From assembly GCA_018907035.1 (NCBI GenBank), contig JACCIC010000004.1, positions 2,595,501-2,659,500 on the forward strand: 64,000 bases of DNA. Direction: 5' to 3'. The stretch is from Sycobia sp. Sy_11. Its lineage: Eukaryota; Arthropoda; Insecta; Hymenoptera; Epichrysomallidae. Below the pieces are notes generated by a model. That model was not told where the DNA came from, made no database searches, and saw only the letters and a list, made by a program, of their open reading frames with translations. Below, piece after piece: positions 1 through 10,845 of the stretch. The position numbers and the translations under genes are program-made. How positions within the stretch are numbered: the stretch's first letter is position 1; every line of letters begins with the position of its first letter.

Positions 1-374
1 AATTTTAAAGGGCCATTTAAAGTATAAATAATTAATAAAAATAATGATAAATTGAAGTTTTGAAAGGGGCAGTTGGATTGTTCGTAAGTGATAATATTAA
101 TATTATAGATATAATCTGATGTTAATGCAATCAAGATAGCTATTATTTTAGTTGTAAGGTGACTAATATGCAAACTAGTGAAAAATTAGAGTGGGAAGAA
201 TATATAATTTTTACTTTAAATGAAAAGTACAAAATCACCATCTTCTGGGAAAATAAGCAGAACAGTATGATTGTGTATTTAATAGGATTGGCTTTTACAT
301 AGAGAGCAAGTACAGCTTATAAATATAATGGCATATTATACTCTACATTATAATTATTAATATAATTATTAAAT

Positions 375-378
<4 letters not shown>

Positions 379-417
<39 letters not shown>
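379..417. repeat. (AT)n microsatellite
   Basis: About 19 uninterrupted TA dinucleotides in AT-rich flanking sequence. Confidence 0.95.
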
Positions 418-420
<3 letters not shown>

Positions 421-1023
421 TTTACAAAACATATTTTTATATTATATATCGTGATATGTTTGGCGGCAATATATGTATAATTTTTGTATTTTACATATTG
501 ACTTTATTTAATCTGACATATTTATTCCAAAAAATTACAATGTATGAAATACTCAAAAAAAATTTAACCGTACATGAATATATTTTAAAATAAAATTTTT
601 ATAATTACCTATTGAATAGATAGTAAAGAAACTATCGAAAAGATACTTATTGAAAAAAATAGTAATTTCTAATATATAAGTGCTATTATCAAATAGTGTT
701 ACATCGTTAAAATTTATATTAGTATTTGTATCTATAACAGTTTTCTTACAAAAAGTTTCTATAAAATATGTTTATTATAAACATTGTATAAATTATACAA
801 AGTGCCAATAACAGTATAATGATGTGTAATATAAGAATAAATTTAAAAATTGTTTTATATAAATAACTATATATTTAAATATTTATAATATAATATATTA
901 ATTTAGGAGCTGTACTTACTCCTTATACAAAATTCAGTACTATAAATACACAATAATACTCTTCTACATTCCAAAATAATGATGGTTTTATGATATTCTA
1001 CATTTGAAGTAAAAATTATATTT

Positions 1024-1176
1024 TCTTTTCACGTTACTTTTTCTTATCTGTTTTGTCTAATACGGGTGCATATCGAAGTAACAACTCAAATGCATCATTT
1101 GCACGTTGTGATCACTCATAACTCTCATTTCCTCCTAAAATTATGAGTTTTTAAAATTGTAGCTAAAAGACTATCC
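1024..1176 (-). pseudogene. Unrecognised coding-like remnant with splice-acceptor-like start
   Basis: Read on the minus strand, a T-rich tract ending in TTGCAG is followed by an open frame beginning DSLLATILKTHNF. After an apparent frame change and one stop, a protein-like stretch follows (RANDAFELLLRYAPVLDKTD) that ends at a TAA near 1036. The Leu/Ala/Asp-rich composition is unlike the surrounding AT-rich noncoding DNA. I do not recognise the family. It does not resemble the next expected part of Nmdar1. It could be a decayed exon, a retropseudogene or chance. Confidence 0.25.
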
Positions 1177-1495
1177 TGCAAGAAAAAATAAACAAGTTTG
1201 AAATTTTTGGAATTTCTTATGCGCTTTAGTTGTCATAAGAAACGATTTATTTAATAAAAAATTTTTAGCATGTATATAAATATTAAATCAAAGTAGGCAA
1301 TCACATGTTTGCCTACATAAATATGCTATACACTTTAGGTTAGGAAAAGAACAATTACTTATCTATTATATTTTCATATATATTTATTGGCTCAAGCTCG
1401 TACATCTCGCACCTCTCTGTAATTTCAAATTTCCGTATTACATTACTATGTTGGCAATATGTTTGTATGTATGTATGTATGCGTGTATTAATGTG

Positions 1496-1499
<4 letters not shown>

Positions 1500-1562
<63 letters not shown>
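1500..1562. repeat. (AT)n microsatellite followed by a T run
   Basis: About 24 AT dinucleotides run straight into about 15 T residues. Confidence 0.95.
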
Positions 1563-2729
1563 CTGCATCAGGCTTCATAATTCTTTATTTAATTTGTACG
1601 GCATTGAATATTTTCTTCAGCGCTACCTATTCAAAAAATCAGAAATTAAAGTTCTCACTTTTTTATCTACAGAATTGACAACTTGCATTATAACCGTAAT
1701 AAAATCGTAAGGTTCGTTTAACTCCCTCAATTCTCTGAATAGAAAGATGAAACAAAGTTCATTCGATTCATTATTCAATTCTACATTCCGGATTATCCAA
1801 ATTTGATCTGTACTATACGTATAAAATTTATATTTGTTGTTATTTGATGTTACTACAAAGCGGCGATGTCTATAGTGCAGAAGACAGTTAGATACAAATA
1901 TTATTACTTTTTTAAACTAACTTTTAAAAATATTATGAAAACAGTAGGCATATCCCGGTTGTAGAATTTTTCAAAGATTCGGATAAAATTTGTTTCAACA
2001 TTGTAAAACGTAAACTGAGGACGCAAAACGAACCATACGATTTATACATTTTCATTTCCGTTTCAATAGTTCATCATGGTGCTGGGATCACGGTATAGAG
2101 CACTCTTAATTCCGAAACATAGAAATAATAGAAAATGAAAAATATAGGTGAAGGCCGTGTAAAATCCTTGAACTCGGAACAATCGGATTAGCTCGCGATA
2201 CTTTGTACATATATGTATATATGGATATACGAAAGGCGCATTAATAATTTATTTTTTTCTTGCCTTATGATATGATGCAGGGAATCTACCAGGAGATCTC
2301 GCTTAATAAATAATTTAATTATTTATTATTATATATTTTTTGTATTTGTTAAAAAGAATATATTAATTGTTTATAATTTAAAAATCATAAACGAGTTAAA
2401 AGTTATTCACCACAATTTTCATCTAACAGTCCTGATACGTTCCTCCCTCTTCAATCGAACCCTAATAAATATAAAATAAAGACAAAAACAAAATCAACCG
2501 TAAGCAGAGTGGAAACGGAGCGGTACAATTTTTCTTTCATAAGATAATATGACTGTCAAGCCTAGACATCGGTAAATAAAGCCTATATATAGAAATATAT
2601 AAGGATATATATTATAAATATATAAGCCTATATATTATAATAATATATAAAGATTTATCATTTTTTGTTCATCAAAACATTCGAATTTTTCAATTTTGAC
2701 TTCAGAATCGTAATCAGCGACCCAAAAAA

Positions 2730-2730
<1 letters not shown>

Positions 2731-2787
<57 letters not shown>
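2731..2787. repeat. (AT)n microsatellite
   Basis: About 28 uninterrupted TA dinucleotides. Confidence 0.95.
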
Positions 2788-2788
<1 letters not shown>

Positions 2789-3109
2789 TTTTCCATGCGT
2801 ATAAAATAGTTTTTTCAATTATGAAAAATTTAACATGGGTATTACCGTCTCAGACTGGCATGAGACACATATGCGTCATGCTCCGACTCAGAAACATTTA
2901 AGCTGAGTTTGGGTTAAAATTGGAGATCTATAATCAATTTTTCATACAAACAATACGCATTATAAATATCTACAATCCCTTTAATCTTTAATCTAAGGGT
3001 GAAAGACTGTTTCATATATATTGGTTTTTATTATATATTAAATATCAATCGATACTAACTTTGAATTTCAATTTTTATTAAGACTTAGCTTATAAGGATA
3101 TTTCCATTA

Positions 3110-4461
3110 CGCAGTTCATATTTTTAAAAAAAAAATTATAATATATTTACAGGCCCACAAATTGGGTTTTGCAATAAGTATTTCAATATTTAGAGGAAAA
3201 TTTATGTATTTTTTTAATAGTGTGTTTACCAGTTTGAATCTGAGTTATTCTTAGAATTTATATTTACATAAATTACTTCTTACAATGTTCATGCGGGAAA
3301 GAGATTCCCCTATATTATAGTGTTCTGCTCCGCTTCTCTTGGTGGCAACTATAAAGTCTTTTGATAAATTTTTTTTCCAACCCAGGTGTTTTGTTTTTGA
3401 AGTAAAAGTAGTTAAAATACATTGTTCCCTTACTTTGTCTGTTTTTTTATAATAGTATTAATTATATTTTTGAATATTTCAAAAAGGTCGGTAAATGGTA
3501 TTTTAAAATCATTCATCGGTGCTGTTTTCATTGCATCTTTAGACAACCTATCAACTTCTTCGTTTTCTAAAATTCCTACATACATCCGGTAAAATTTAAT
3601 AAAGGTAGTTGATTATTACTTATAAATTCATTATATTTTTTCTTTATGTCCAATATGATCCTGCTTGTTTATATGAAAATTTTGGAAGATTGTAATATAA
3701 TACTTGTATGGCACTTCATGAATCACAAAAAAGTATGAGCATTTCGCTGTAGAAATTGATGTACCTATGTTTAAAGATTTTTTATGTACATATTCAATTT
3801 TGGGCAAATGTAGGCTACTCCTACTACTTCGAAATTTGAACTTTACTTCCATCAATATACGTAGAAATATAATGCGTAGATTTCTTTTACAAGTTCGTAA
3901 AGTAGTCGATTAGTGTTCTCGTTAATCCCTATATTTTGTGCAAATATAATCTCCATTGTCATAAATGTTATTATATCTGAATAGTTATACTGATATCAAC
4001 TATAATTAATTTCAGAACTTACGTTTATTGCGTAATTATTATTACAGACCACTAATATAATTTTAGTTAAATTTTAGTTTTTTGTGTACTTTATTTTTTA
4101 CTGATACTATCGAAAGCTTTTATTGATTTGTGCACACTTAGATTAAATTAGATAAAATTTTTACTATGCAGTACTGACATAAAAATATTTCTTTATCTTT
4201 TATGTATCTAAGTTTTGATTCTCCAATGATGAGGATAATCGGTTTTGTTTTATCATACCCTAATGTTATTCTGACTACAAAAGTCTGAATTTTCTCTAGT
4301 TTATTTCTCATTTTGACTGTTTAGATATATTAGAATTAGGAGCCTTGGTGAATTGGTTCCCCACTATGTTCTACATAGAAACTTTAGTATATTTTTAATG
4401 CTTTATGGTATTGTTTAGTAAAACGATCGACATGTTTATCCAATGGCATGGTATAGTCTTA
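3110..4461 (-). pseudogene. 3' half of an I-like LINE ORF2: RT connector, RNase H and C-terminal domain
   Basis: Minus-strand frames, broken by many stops and frameshifts, read in order as follows. Near 4150-4270 is a post-RT connector segment (GYDKTKPIILIIGESKLRY). Near 3860 is an RNase H start (YIDGSK). Near 3745 a segment corresponds to the second RNase H acidic motif (INFYSEML), and near 3530 is its end (ENEEVDRLSKDAMK). Near 3310-3360 is a C-terminal segment (FIVATKRSGAEHYNIGESL), a pattern common after RNase H in insect LINEs. The 5' half continues at 5337-6876 on the other side of an inserted mariner. Endonuclease, RT and RNase H in this order point to the I superfamily. The clade is an inference. 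Confidence 0.7.
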
Positions 4462-5334
4462 CCATGTGATGAAATTTGACCCAAACTGGTGCATTTAAAC
4501 TCCGCGCGTAAACTGAAGTGGTAAAATTTTTTTTCTCTATATTGATACAACCTTTCTTGATGTCCGTGTGAAATTTGAGCGTCATATCTCCATTAATGTG
4601 AGTTTATCAGTTGTTTGTTTACGACGCACAAAGTTTGTCTGGCGATATTGACTATGGCAAAAAAAGTTGATCAACGAGTTTGCTCGAAATTTTGTGATTC
4701 CAATGGAATTACGGCTACAGAATCATTGAAAATGTTGCAGAAGTGTTTTGGGGAGTTTTTATCGCGAACGCAAGTATTTGAATGGTTAAAATCGGTCGAA
4801 AATCAAGGTGATGCTCATCGTGTTTTTCGATTACCATGGAGTGATTCACCATGAATTCGTTCGACGAGGTCAAACGGTCAATAAGGAGTGCTACTTGGCC
4901 ATTTTGAGATGTCTATTGAAGCAATTCGTCGTAAACGACCGGATTTGTGGACAGACAATTCATGGGTTTTTCACCACGATAATGCGCCGAAACATTTCAA
5001 CATGATTGTGTCGACTTTTTTGGGCAAACACGAAATGAAAATTATCGCTCAGCCACCATATTTGCTAGATTTGGCTCCCTGTGACTTTTTCCACTTTTCA
5101 AAACTCAAAAATCCGCTTCGGGAAACGCACCATGAGTCCATAGTCAATGTCGCCAAACTTTTTGCATCATAAACAAACAGCTAACACACACACAAACACA
5201 CTAATGGAGATATGGCGCTCAAATTTTACACGAATATGAAGAAAGATTGTACCAATGTAGAGGGAAAAAATTTTACTGATTCAGTTTACGCGCGGAGTTT
5301 AAATGCACCAGTCTGGGTCAAATTTGATATACGG
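4462..5334 (+). mobile_element. Mariner-type DNA transposon with long terminal inverted repeats, internally deleted (family E)
   Basis: An 873-bp element flanked by TA dinucleotides at 4460-4461 and 5335-5336. The ends are inverted repeats of roughly 150-170 bp, unusually long for a mariner, with strong identity such as TGCATTTAAACTCCGCGCG in both arms. The transposase N-terminus begins near 4651 (MAKKVDQRVCSKF, helix-turn-helix region). After an internal deletion the C-terminal third resumes near 4850-5172, with the second-aspartate region (HHDNAPKH) and a degenerate YSPDLAP-type motif (YLLDLAPCDFF). The middle of the catalytic domain is missing, so it is non-autonomous. It lies inside the minus-strand I-like LINE, so it is younger than that LINE. 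Confidence 0.85.
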
Positions 5335-5336
5335 TA

Positions 5337-6876
5337 TAGTAAAGAATTTTGTAATCTCTTTGGATTTTACTGTGCATTCGCCTATTTTTACTGCCGTTAT
5401 ACCGATTTTTATTTTCTGTTTATTAAAATGAATTAGTGTAGTTTTACTTGGAGTGAGGTTTAACCCGACGTTGTATAAATTAATTTAAATTCATTACATT
5501 GCATTTTCAAAACTTTTTATATTATATTTAGAAGAAGCGCATTTAATATAAATTACGATATCATCGGAAAATTATGAAATAACTGCACTTTTCTTAAGAC
5601 CTCCTATTATATTAACTACGTACACTATGTAAAGAAGCGGGCTAAGAACGCCATCTTATAGAAATACTTTATGTACCAATCTTGAAACGTTATTGTTTTC
5701 ATTTATATAAATTAGTCGTTGTCGAATAATAAATTCAATAAAATTTAATATCATTCTGAAACTCCCTACTCAAGCGAGTTTTGTTAGAAGTATATCACTA
5801 TCAACGTTATTAAAAGCATCTTTAACATCTAAAGATATCGCAAGGATACTTTTTCTCCATAAAGCCTTTTTACATTTTGAGTATGAGATTCATCATATTG
5901 TCTATAAATGATCTACCTTTTTAGTATCAATTTTGTGCTTTTGGTAGAATATTATTCAATTCTAAAAACTATTGAAGCCTATATTTTATTAAAGTCTCCA
6001 ATAATTTTCATAGGCAAGACGTGATTGATTGCAATAAGTCGAAAATTTGTACTTTCTGGTTTATTAATAAAATATAAAAACAACTTTTTCCATGCACGTG
6101 GGTAAGAATTCGTTTTGTATATTTCATTCATGATATCTAGAAGAAGAAACTCGAATTTTATAAACAGTTTCATTCTTATTTCTTTATCAATAGCATCTAT
6201 CCCTGATGCTGATTTCATATTTTTTGAAAAAAGTGCGGTATTAAATTTAAAAAAATTGAAGGGCACATCTAAAAAAGTGTTGGGCAAGTAATATGAAATC
6301 CAATTGGGATCAGTTAGTGTTCAGGAACTAAATTTTTTTTTCAAGAGTACATTCTATTTGTTTCGTGAAGGTTTATTTTCAGGGTAGTAACTACTTCTAA
6401 TATTTATTGTACTTCAAAATTTTTTACAGCTTTCTAATTTTGTTTGAACATTCTTTTTGCTATTGCACAAATTCTTTTATAATTTCGCCTGTCAAATTCT
6501 TTGTAGTTTATCGCATTACATCTCCCGCCACGCTGAATAATGTGCCACATAAAATATGTGTATTTTTCGTTTGCACTCAGCTTGTCATATTATTTTGCAA
6601 TAAATTTTACATCGCTGTTTTCTATTTTTCGGTGTCATTTATATTTCATTTATATTTTTCGGTGTCATTTATATTTCATTTATATTTTTCGGTATCAACG
6701 TATACAAACAGAGAAAAGTTATCGGAGCTCGAAATCTCATCCTTGACTTTAACATTAATATTCTCCATTATAGCTTGCGTAGTAAATATTAAATCTATGT
6801 TTAACTTATAATTTCGATGATTATCAATGTACGTTATTGTATTTTCATAATGTAGAAACATATTATGGATATCCAC
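5337..6876 (-). pseudogene. 5' half of the I-like LINE ORF2: endonuclease end and reverse transcriptase
   Basis: Minus-strand pieces run from the endonuclease end to the RT core. At 6676-6850 the stretch YKLNIDLIFTT followed by SSSDNFSLF matches the end of an APE-type endonuclease, with SDH changed to SDN. At 5979-6240, SASGIDAI and the YPRAWKKLFLYFINKPES region match RT motifs 0-1. Near 5800-5845, SLDVKDAFNNVD is RT motif A. Near 5625-5655, DGVLSPLLYIVYV matches the Q-G-x-L-S-P-x-L motif. Near 5560-5585, FSDDIVIY corresponds to the catalytic F/YADD box. Multiple stops make it nonfunctional. It continues at 3110-4461 beyond the mariner. Confidence 0.8.
6622..6696. repeat. 30-bp tandem repeat, about 2.3 copies
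   Basis: The unit GGTGTCATTTATATTTCATT plus TATATTTTTC occurs at 6631-6660 and 6661-6690, followed by a partial third copy. It sits within the LINE remnant and probably arose by local duplication. Confidence 0.85.
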
Positions 6877-7009
6877 CGTGTTTTCAAACTCTTTTTTTTG
6901 TAGACAAAAAATAATTTTAAATTATGTGGTATTTAATTATTTTTACTAAACATTTTAAATATTATTTTTTATATTATATATCATCTGTAAAATTGTAATT
7001 ACCACTAAT

Positions 7010-7415
7010 TATTTCATTCTTTGGATGTTCGAACTACTTTTTTCGCCTGTTTAATCTACTTTTAAAATTTCAATCAGCAGTGAGATCGTGCATATCTATG
7101 AGCATAAGTATTATTGTACAGTTTCAAAACTTGTTGATTTCTATTTAATACATGTAGAGATTTTATTACAGCCTCATAGGTTATAAGATATTTTTTCGCA
7201 TTACTTATCACAATACTTTTAACTAGTACTAGCTGCTTTTTTACCTCACTTAATGAGAGATATTTTTCAAGCTTTTCTTTTTTAGATTTTTACGATTACT
7301 TTCATTTATCTGGGAAATAGTAGTCTTTAGAAGAATCAGACTTTGGCCGTTTATTTTGAGTTTATTTAATCCTTGGCTCTTCCAAATTCGCTGCTATAGA
7401 CATTGTGAGTGACTA
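7010..7415 (-). pseudogene. Possible LINE ORF1 remnant
   Basis: A minus-strand reading begins at a possible MSIAANLEEPRIK near 7405 and continues with a coding-like stretch (EKYLSLSEVKKQLVLVK, then NAKKYLITYEAVIKSLHVL) down to about 7075, interrupted by several stops. It lies immediately upstream, in element direction, of the endonuclease/RT remnant, which is where an I-like LINE would carry its ORF1 (gag-like) protein. No zinc knuckle is visible and I do not recognise the sequence itself. The assignment rests on position. Confidence 0.3.
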
Positions 7416-9040
7416 TATGTATTCACATCTATGTTTACTTTGATATTATTTACTTCAGCAACAGACATTGCAGTAACTAATTACAAGTGAGGAGAAAATA
7501 TAATTGGTCATATGATGTCATATAATTTCTTAAAAATTAATGGTATAATTTATTAAATGACGATTAGACATGATTTATTATATTAATTAATTTTTAATGA
7601 TTTTCTTCTTGCACTAAACTCTACGGGATAAAGTTCATTTGGAGTGCCAATATTTATCTCCGCATCGTAAATCTATATTGTATTTGCCGAGAAAACTTTC
7701 TTCGCCGCTTGGAAAACTACCACCGCTGCTTATGTTGTTTTTATTCGACAATAGGTTTGGGCGACGCAAACAATCTTTTGTTTTGTGAGGTATTTAGAGC
7801 TCATGACCTACAAGACATTATATATGATAGAATCCAACCATGAGTACACTATCCGCTACATAGAGCTGTCCCCTGACAAATCGGAGTCTTTCTTTTTTAG
7901 ATAGCAAATTGATGAATGTTCAATATACATTGTCATCCGTTCATGTACGCATGTGAAGGGATTTCTCGCTTAAGGAGTAATATACGCAATTCATGGCCAA
8001 GTACTAGACCATAACCATACAGCTTCTCAATATTCCATCGATCGTCAATAACTAGCTTACTCACTCTGGCATATGGTAATGAAAGAATGCAGAACATTTT
8101 TTTTCGAATCATATTCAATTGTTCGTGTCGAACCACTTGTCGCTGCAATTTGAACGATGTCCTTCACCTAGGGCTCAAATGCAAAACAATTCAATTACAA
8201 GCATTACTCGTTGGAAACGATCAGCTGTTTCTTTCTGCGCAAACACCCGCATGCAAGTTTGAATCTACAAAGACGATCATTACCTCCAATGTATTGTGAG
8301 AAATCCATGAGTTCCCAAACACCTAAAGCAATACACCTTATATATCTATATTATAATATCTAGCCGTACGAATCATTGAAGTAGTTTGGCTACTATGAAG
8401 AGATCTCGTTTTCTGAGATAGCTATTTGGATGGGATCGAATATTTTGACTGCTCTAATTAGAACATTCAGCATTAAGAAATAGGTATGTAACTTTGGGCA
8501 CCTACTTAAAGACATCTCACTAGAAGATTACCTACGACGCAACTGCTTGCAGAATTCAATGGATAAAGAGTTACCTTCGCCACATCACCGAACTCCAAAA
8601 CCTTGTATAGGCGCTCATGACTCTTCACGTAGAGATTGAGATGATGCTAAACAACAGCCATCTTGGAGTTACCTCGATCATCACTGACGATTTTGACATC
8701 CTAATTATGTATGACCTCGTTCTGAGAGCTCTATGAATCGCCGTCTCTCGCCCGAGCACTTCAGGAGAGAACATGAGCTCTACTACAATTTTACGCAAAT
8801 TTCATTTGGGACGCTTATGCTTTTCCTTCTCTTCTCCTATACTCACTGATTGAGATACGACACCTCGCGCACTTTTGAAACTTCCCGTCTCGAATTTAAA
8901 AGATTGTGACTGGCTCTAATATGCACGTTTTTTACCATTCCTCGACCACCGTATACAGTCAGAGGTGACCTGTAATAACATAGAGTATAATATTACTTTA
9001 TTTTTATTTTTTAACTTTTAATTTAACTTAATTTTTATTT
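7416..9040. other. No recognised gene; somewhat GC-richer, possibly decayed coding
   Basis: This 1.6-kb stretch is less AT-rich than its flanks. On the minus strand there are several stop-interrupted, protein-like runs, including a 71-codon open frame at 7933-8148 and phrases such as SHERLYKVLEFGDVAKVTLY around 8600. No motif was recognised, so the identity of a possible old element is unknown. Confidence 0.4.
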
Positions 9041-9049
9041 TATTTTTAG

Positions 9050-9190
9050 TAGTAATTTCCATATCAAATTCTATAAGGATGATTATAAACAAGAACAATC
9101 TGACGGTCTGATGATAGTATAGTATATTATTATAAAGTGACTGTAAGATCCATAAAAATATTTATTAATGTGATTAATTTAAATAGGCAA
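9050..9190 (+). repeat. Interspersed repeat, copy 2
   Basis: The core AAACAAGAACAATCTGAC near 9088 is followed about 40-60 bp later by GACTGTAAGATCCATAAAAA and TATTTATTAAT. This is the same arrangement as the copies at 27255, 42367 and 56990. Confidence 0.55.
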
Positions 9191-9439
9191 GAAGAATTAA
9201 ATGGAGGTAGAGGGAATTTTGATAAAATAGATTATGTTTATCATTTTTCATAGAAAAAAAACGGAGATTTATGATGGGTATATACATACAGATTTTTTTT
9301 ATATATTTTTTAAATTAATGTTAATTTTAATATTTCAGTAAAATATTTATTATACTTATGTTGGATACTTTAAATAAACTAATAATGATTTTTTTTGCTC
9401 TTACAGTCCTCTTAAATTGTTTGCTTTATTTCTTAAAAT

Positions 9440-9558
9440 GTAATAGAACTGAAAGACCAATAAAAGTATTTATTGTTTCATATATCAAGCTTTATATTTT
9501 AGATTCTAGGTCAATGATTATTAATAAAGGCAGTTTGACTCTCATTATCATTATATTA
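9440..9558 (+). repeat. Interspersed repeat, copy 3, interrupted by mariner A copy 1
   Basis: The tail motif (GAAAGACCAATAAAAGTATT) is followed by TTTATATTTTAGATTCTAGG and the core ATAAAGGCAGTTTGACT near 9527. The copy is cut at 9558 by the mariner insertion. It shares the order and spacing of the other copies but has diverged. Confidence 0.55.
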
Positions 9559-10843
9559 TCAGGTATGTGAATAAGTCTTTCCCGTTTTTTTTTTCAAATT
9601 TTGAGCCTTTATTGTGAAAAAATGGTTACAAATGAATTATTGAAAGTATTGGCCATCGCTAGCTACAACTTTTTCCCATTTTTCTGGCAACATACGAATC
9701 CCGTTGCGAAAAAATTCGACCGGTTTGGCCTCTATCCAGTCATCCACCCATTTTTTGGCTTCCTCGTAGGAATGGAAGTGCTGGTCAGCCAGGCCATGCG
9801 TCATCGATCTGAAGAGATGGTAATCAGACGGAGCAACGTCTGGACTATACGGCGGGTGGGGTAGGACATCCCATTTGAGCGTTTCTAAGTATGTTTTCAC
9901 CGGCGGTGCAACATGTGGGCGAGCATTGTCATGTTGCAAAATAACTTTGTCGTGCCTGTCGGAATATTGTGGCCGTTTTTCTCGCAATGCGCGGCTCAAA
10001 CGCATCAATTGTGGTCGATAGACCTCGCCTGTGATCCTTTCATTCGGTTTCAGAAGCTCATAGTAAACCACACCTAGCTGGTCCCACCATATACAGAGCA
10101 TGAGCTTGGCGCCATGAATATTTGGCTTGGCCGTCGATGATGATGCATGGCCGGGTAGTCCCCATGATTTTCTTCGCTTCGGATTATCGTAACGTATCCA
10201 CTTTTCATCGCCAGTCACGATACGATGCAGAAAACCCTTTCTTTTATGTCGCTGAAGCAGCTGTTCGCAAGTGAAAAAACGCCGTTCGACGTCTCTCAGC
10301 TTCAGTTCGTACGGCACCCAATTTCCTTGCTTTTGGATCATTCCCATGGCTTTCAAACGCTTGGAAATGGTTGTTCGGTCAACTCCCAATGCTTCAGCAA
10401 GTTCTTCTTGCGTTTGACAAGAATCTTCATCAAGCAAAGTCGCCAATTCTCGATCTTCAAAGATTTGCGGCCGCCCGGAACGCTCCTTGTCTTCCACGTC
10501 GAAATCACCGCTTTTGAAGCGTCGAAACCATCCGCGAACACTTGAATCATCGACACAACCTTCTCCATAAGCCTTCTGAAGCAATCGATGCGTCTCGGCA
10601 GCAGATTTCTTCAAATTGAACCAATAAAGTGAAACTTCCCGCAAATGACGTCGACTCGGCTCAAATTTCGACATTTTCACGATATCAAAAATTTATGATG
10701 CGAAAAAATTTTAACTAATGTGTTAGTATGGAATTGTTGACATATGAATAAGCTTTGATTATGACATATGTAACCATTGAATACTCGCACAGTATTGGTG
10801 GCGCCATCTCTTACAAAAAACGGGAAAGACTTATTCACACTCC
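9559..10843 (-). mobile_element. Full-length mariner transposon, apparently coding-intact (family A copy 1)
   Basis: A 1285-bp element with TA on both sides (9557-9558 and 10844-10845). The outer ends differ slightly, TCAGGTATGTGAATAAG at the transposase C-terminal side and GGAGTGTGAATAAG at the other, and both then read TCTTTCCCGTTTTTT, the terminal inverted repeat. It carries one uninterrupted transposase gene on the minus strand. A second copy at 42476-43758 shares ends, length and almost all of its sequence, which indicates recent mobilisation. It is inserted in the interspersed repeat at 9440. Confidence 0.95.
9637..10674 (-). CDS. Mariner transposase, intact D,D34D type
   Basis: This enzyme would excise and reinsert the element at TA dinucleotides in the nucleus. 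The 345-residue length is normal for mariner. Residues 1 to about 110 form the paired helix-turn-helix DNA-binding region (SRRHLREVSLYWFNLKKSA, RRFKSGDFDVEDKERSGRPQ). The linker motif WVPYEL corresponds to the mariner W-V/L-P-H-E-L signature. Catalytic aspartates are visible in VTGDEKW, in HDNARPH and in PPYSPDVAPSDYHLF, where the third aspartate gives D,D34D spacing. The frame also opens six bases upstream at a GTG (GTG AAA ATG), but the ATG at 10674 is the natural start. No stop or frameshift is present, whereas the sister copy carries both. The gene may encode an active enzyme; activity cannot be judged from sequence alone. Confidence 0.93.
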   Translation of the reverse strand: MSKFEPSRRHLREVSLYWFNLKKSAAETHRLLQKAYGEGCVDDSSVRGWFRRFKSGDFDVEDKERSGRPQIFEDRELATLLDEDSCQTQEELAEALGVDRTTISKRLKAMGMIQKQGNWVPYELKLRDVERRFFTCEQLLQRHKRKGFLHRIVTGDEKWIRYDNPKRRKSWGLPGHASSSTAKPNIHGAKLMLCIWWDQLGVVYYELLKPNERITGEVYRPQLMRLSRALREKRPQYSDRHDKVILQHDNARPHVAPPVKTYLETLKWDVLPHPPYSPDVAPSDYHLFRSMTHGLADQHFHSYEEAKKWVDDWIEAKPVEFFRNGIRMLPEKWEKVVASDGQYFQ

Positions 10844-10845
10844 TA

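Larger units (their letters stand above)
1..3100. other. AT-rich stretch, no convincing gene
   Basis: Very AT-rich sequence with long runs of A and T and three (AT)n tracts listed separately. Short open frames here run through the repeats and look like chance. A weak copy of the interspersed repeat described at 42367 may lie near 55-110, where a core resembling AAGGGGCAGTTGGATTGT is followed by GTGATAAT. A decayed coding-like segment at 1024-1176 is listed separately. Nothing else could be assigned. Confidence 0.6.

Noticed and set aside
1448..1678. Open frame with Tyr-Ile repeats through an (AT)n tract (also 2665-2901)
   Set aside because: The frame exists only because the microsatellite has no stops in that phase.
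3900..3990. Possible next Nmdar1 exon (sequence resembling a DDNGD-type stretch)
   Set aside because: No splice sites and it falls within the LINE remnant; the similarity is a few codons only.
10225..10545. Plus-strand 106-codon frame, also at 42774-43094 on the minus strand
   Set aside because: Antisense shadow of the mariner A transposase; present in both copies for that reason.
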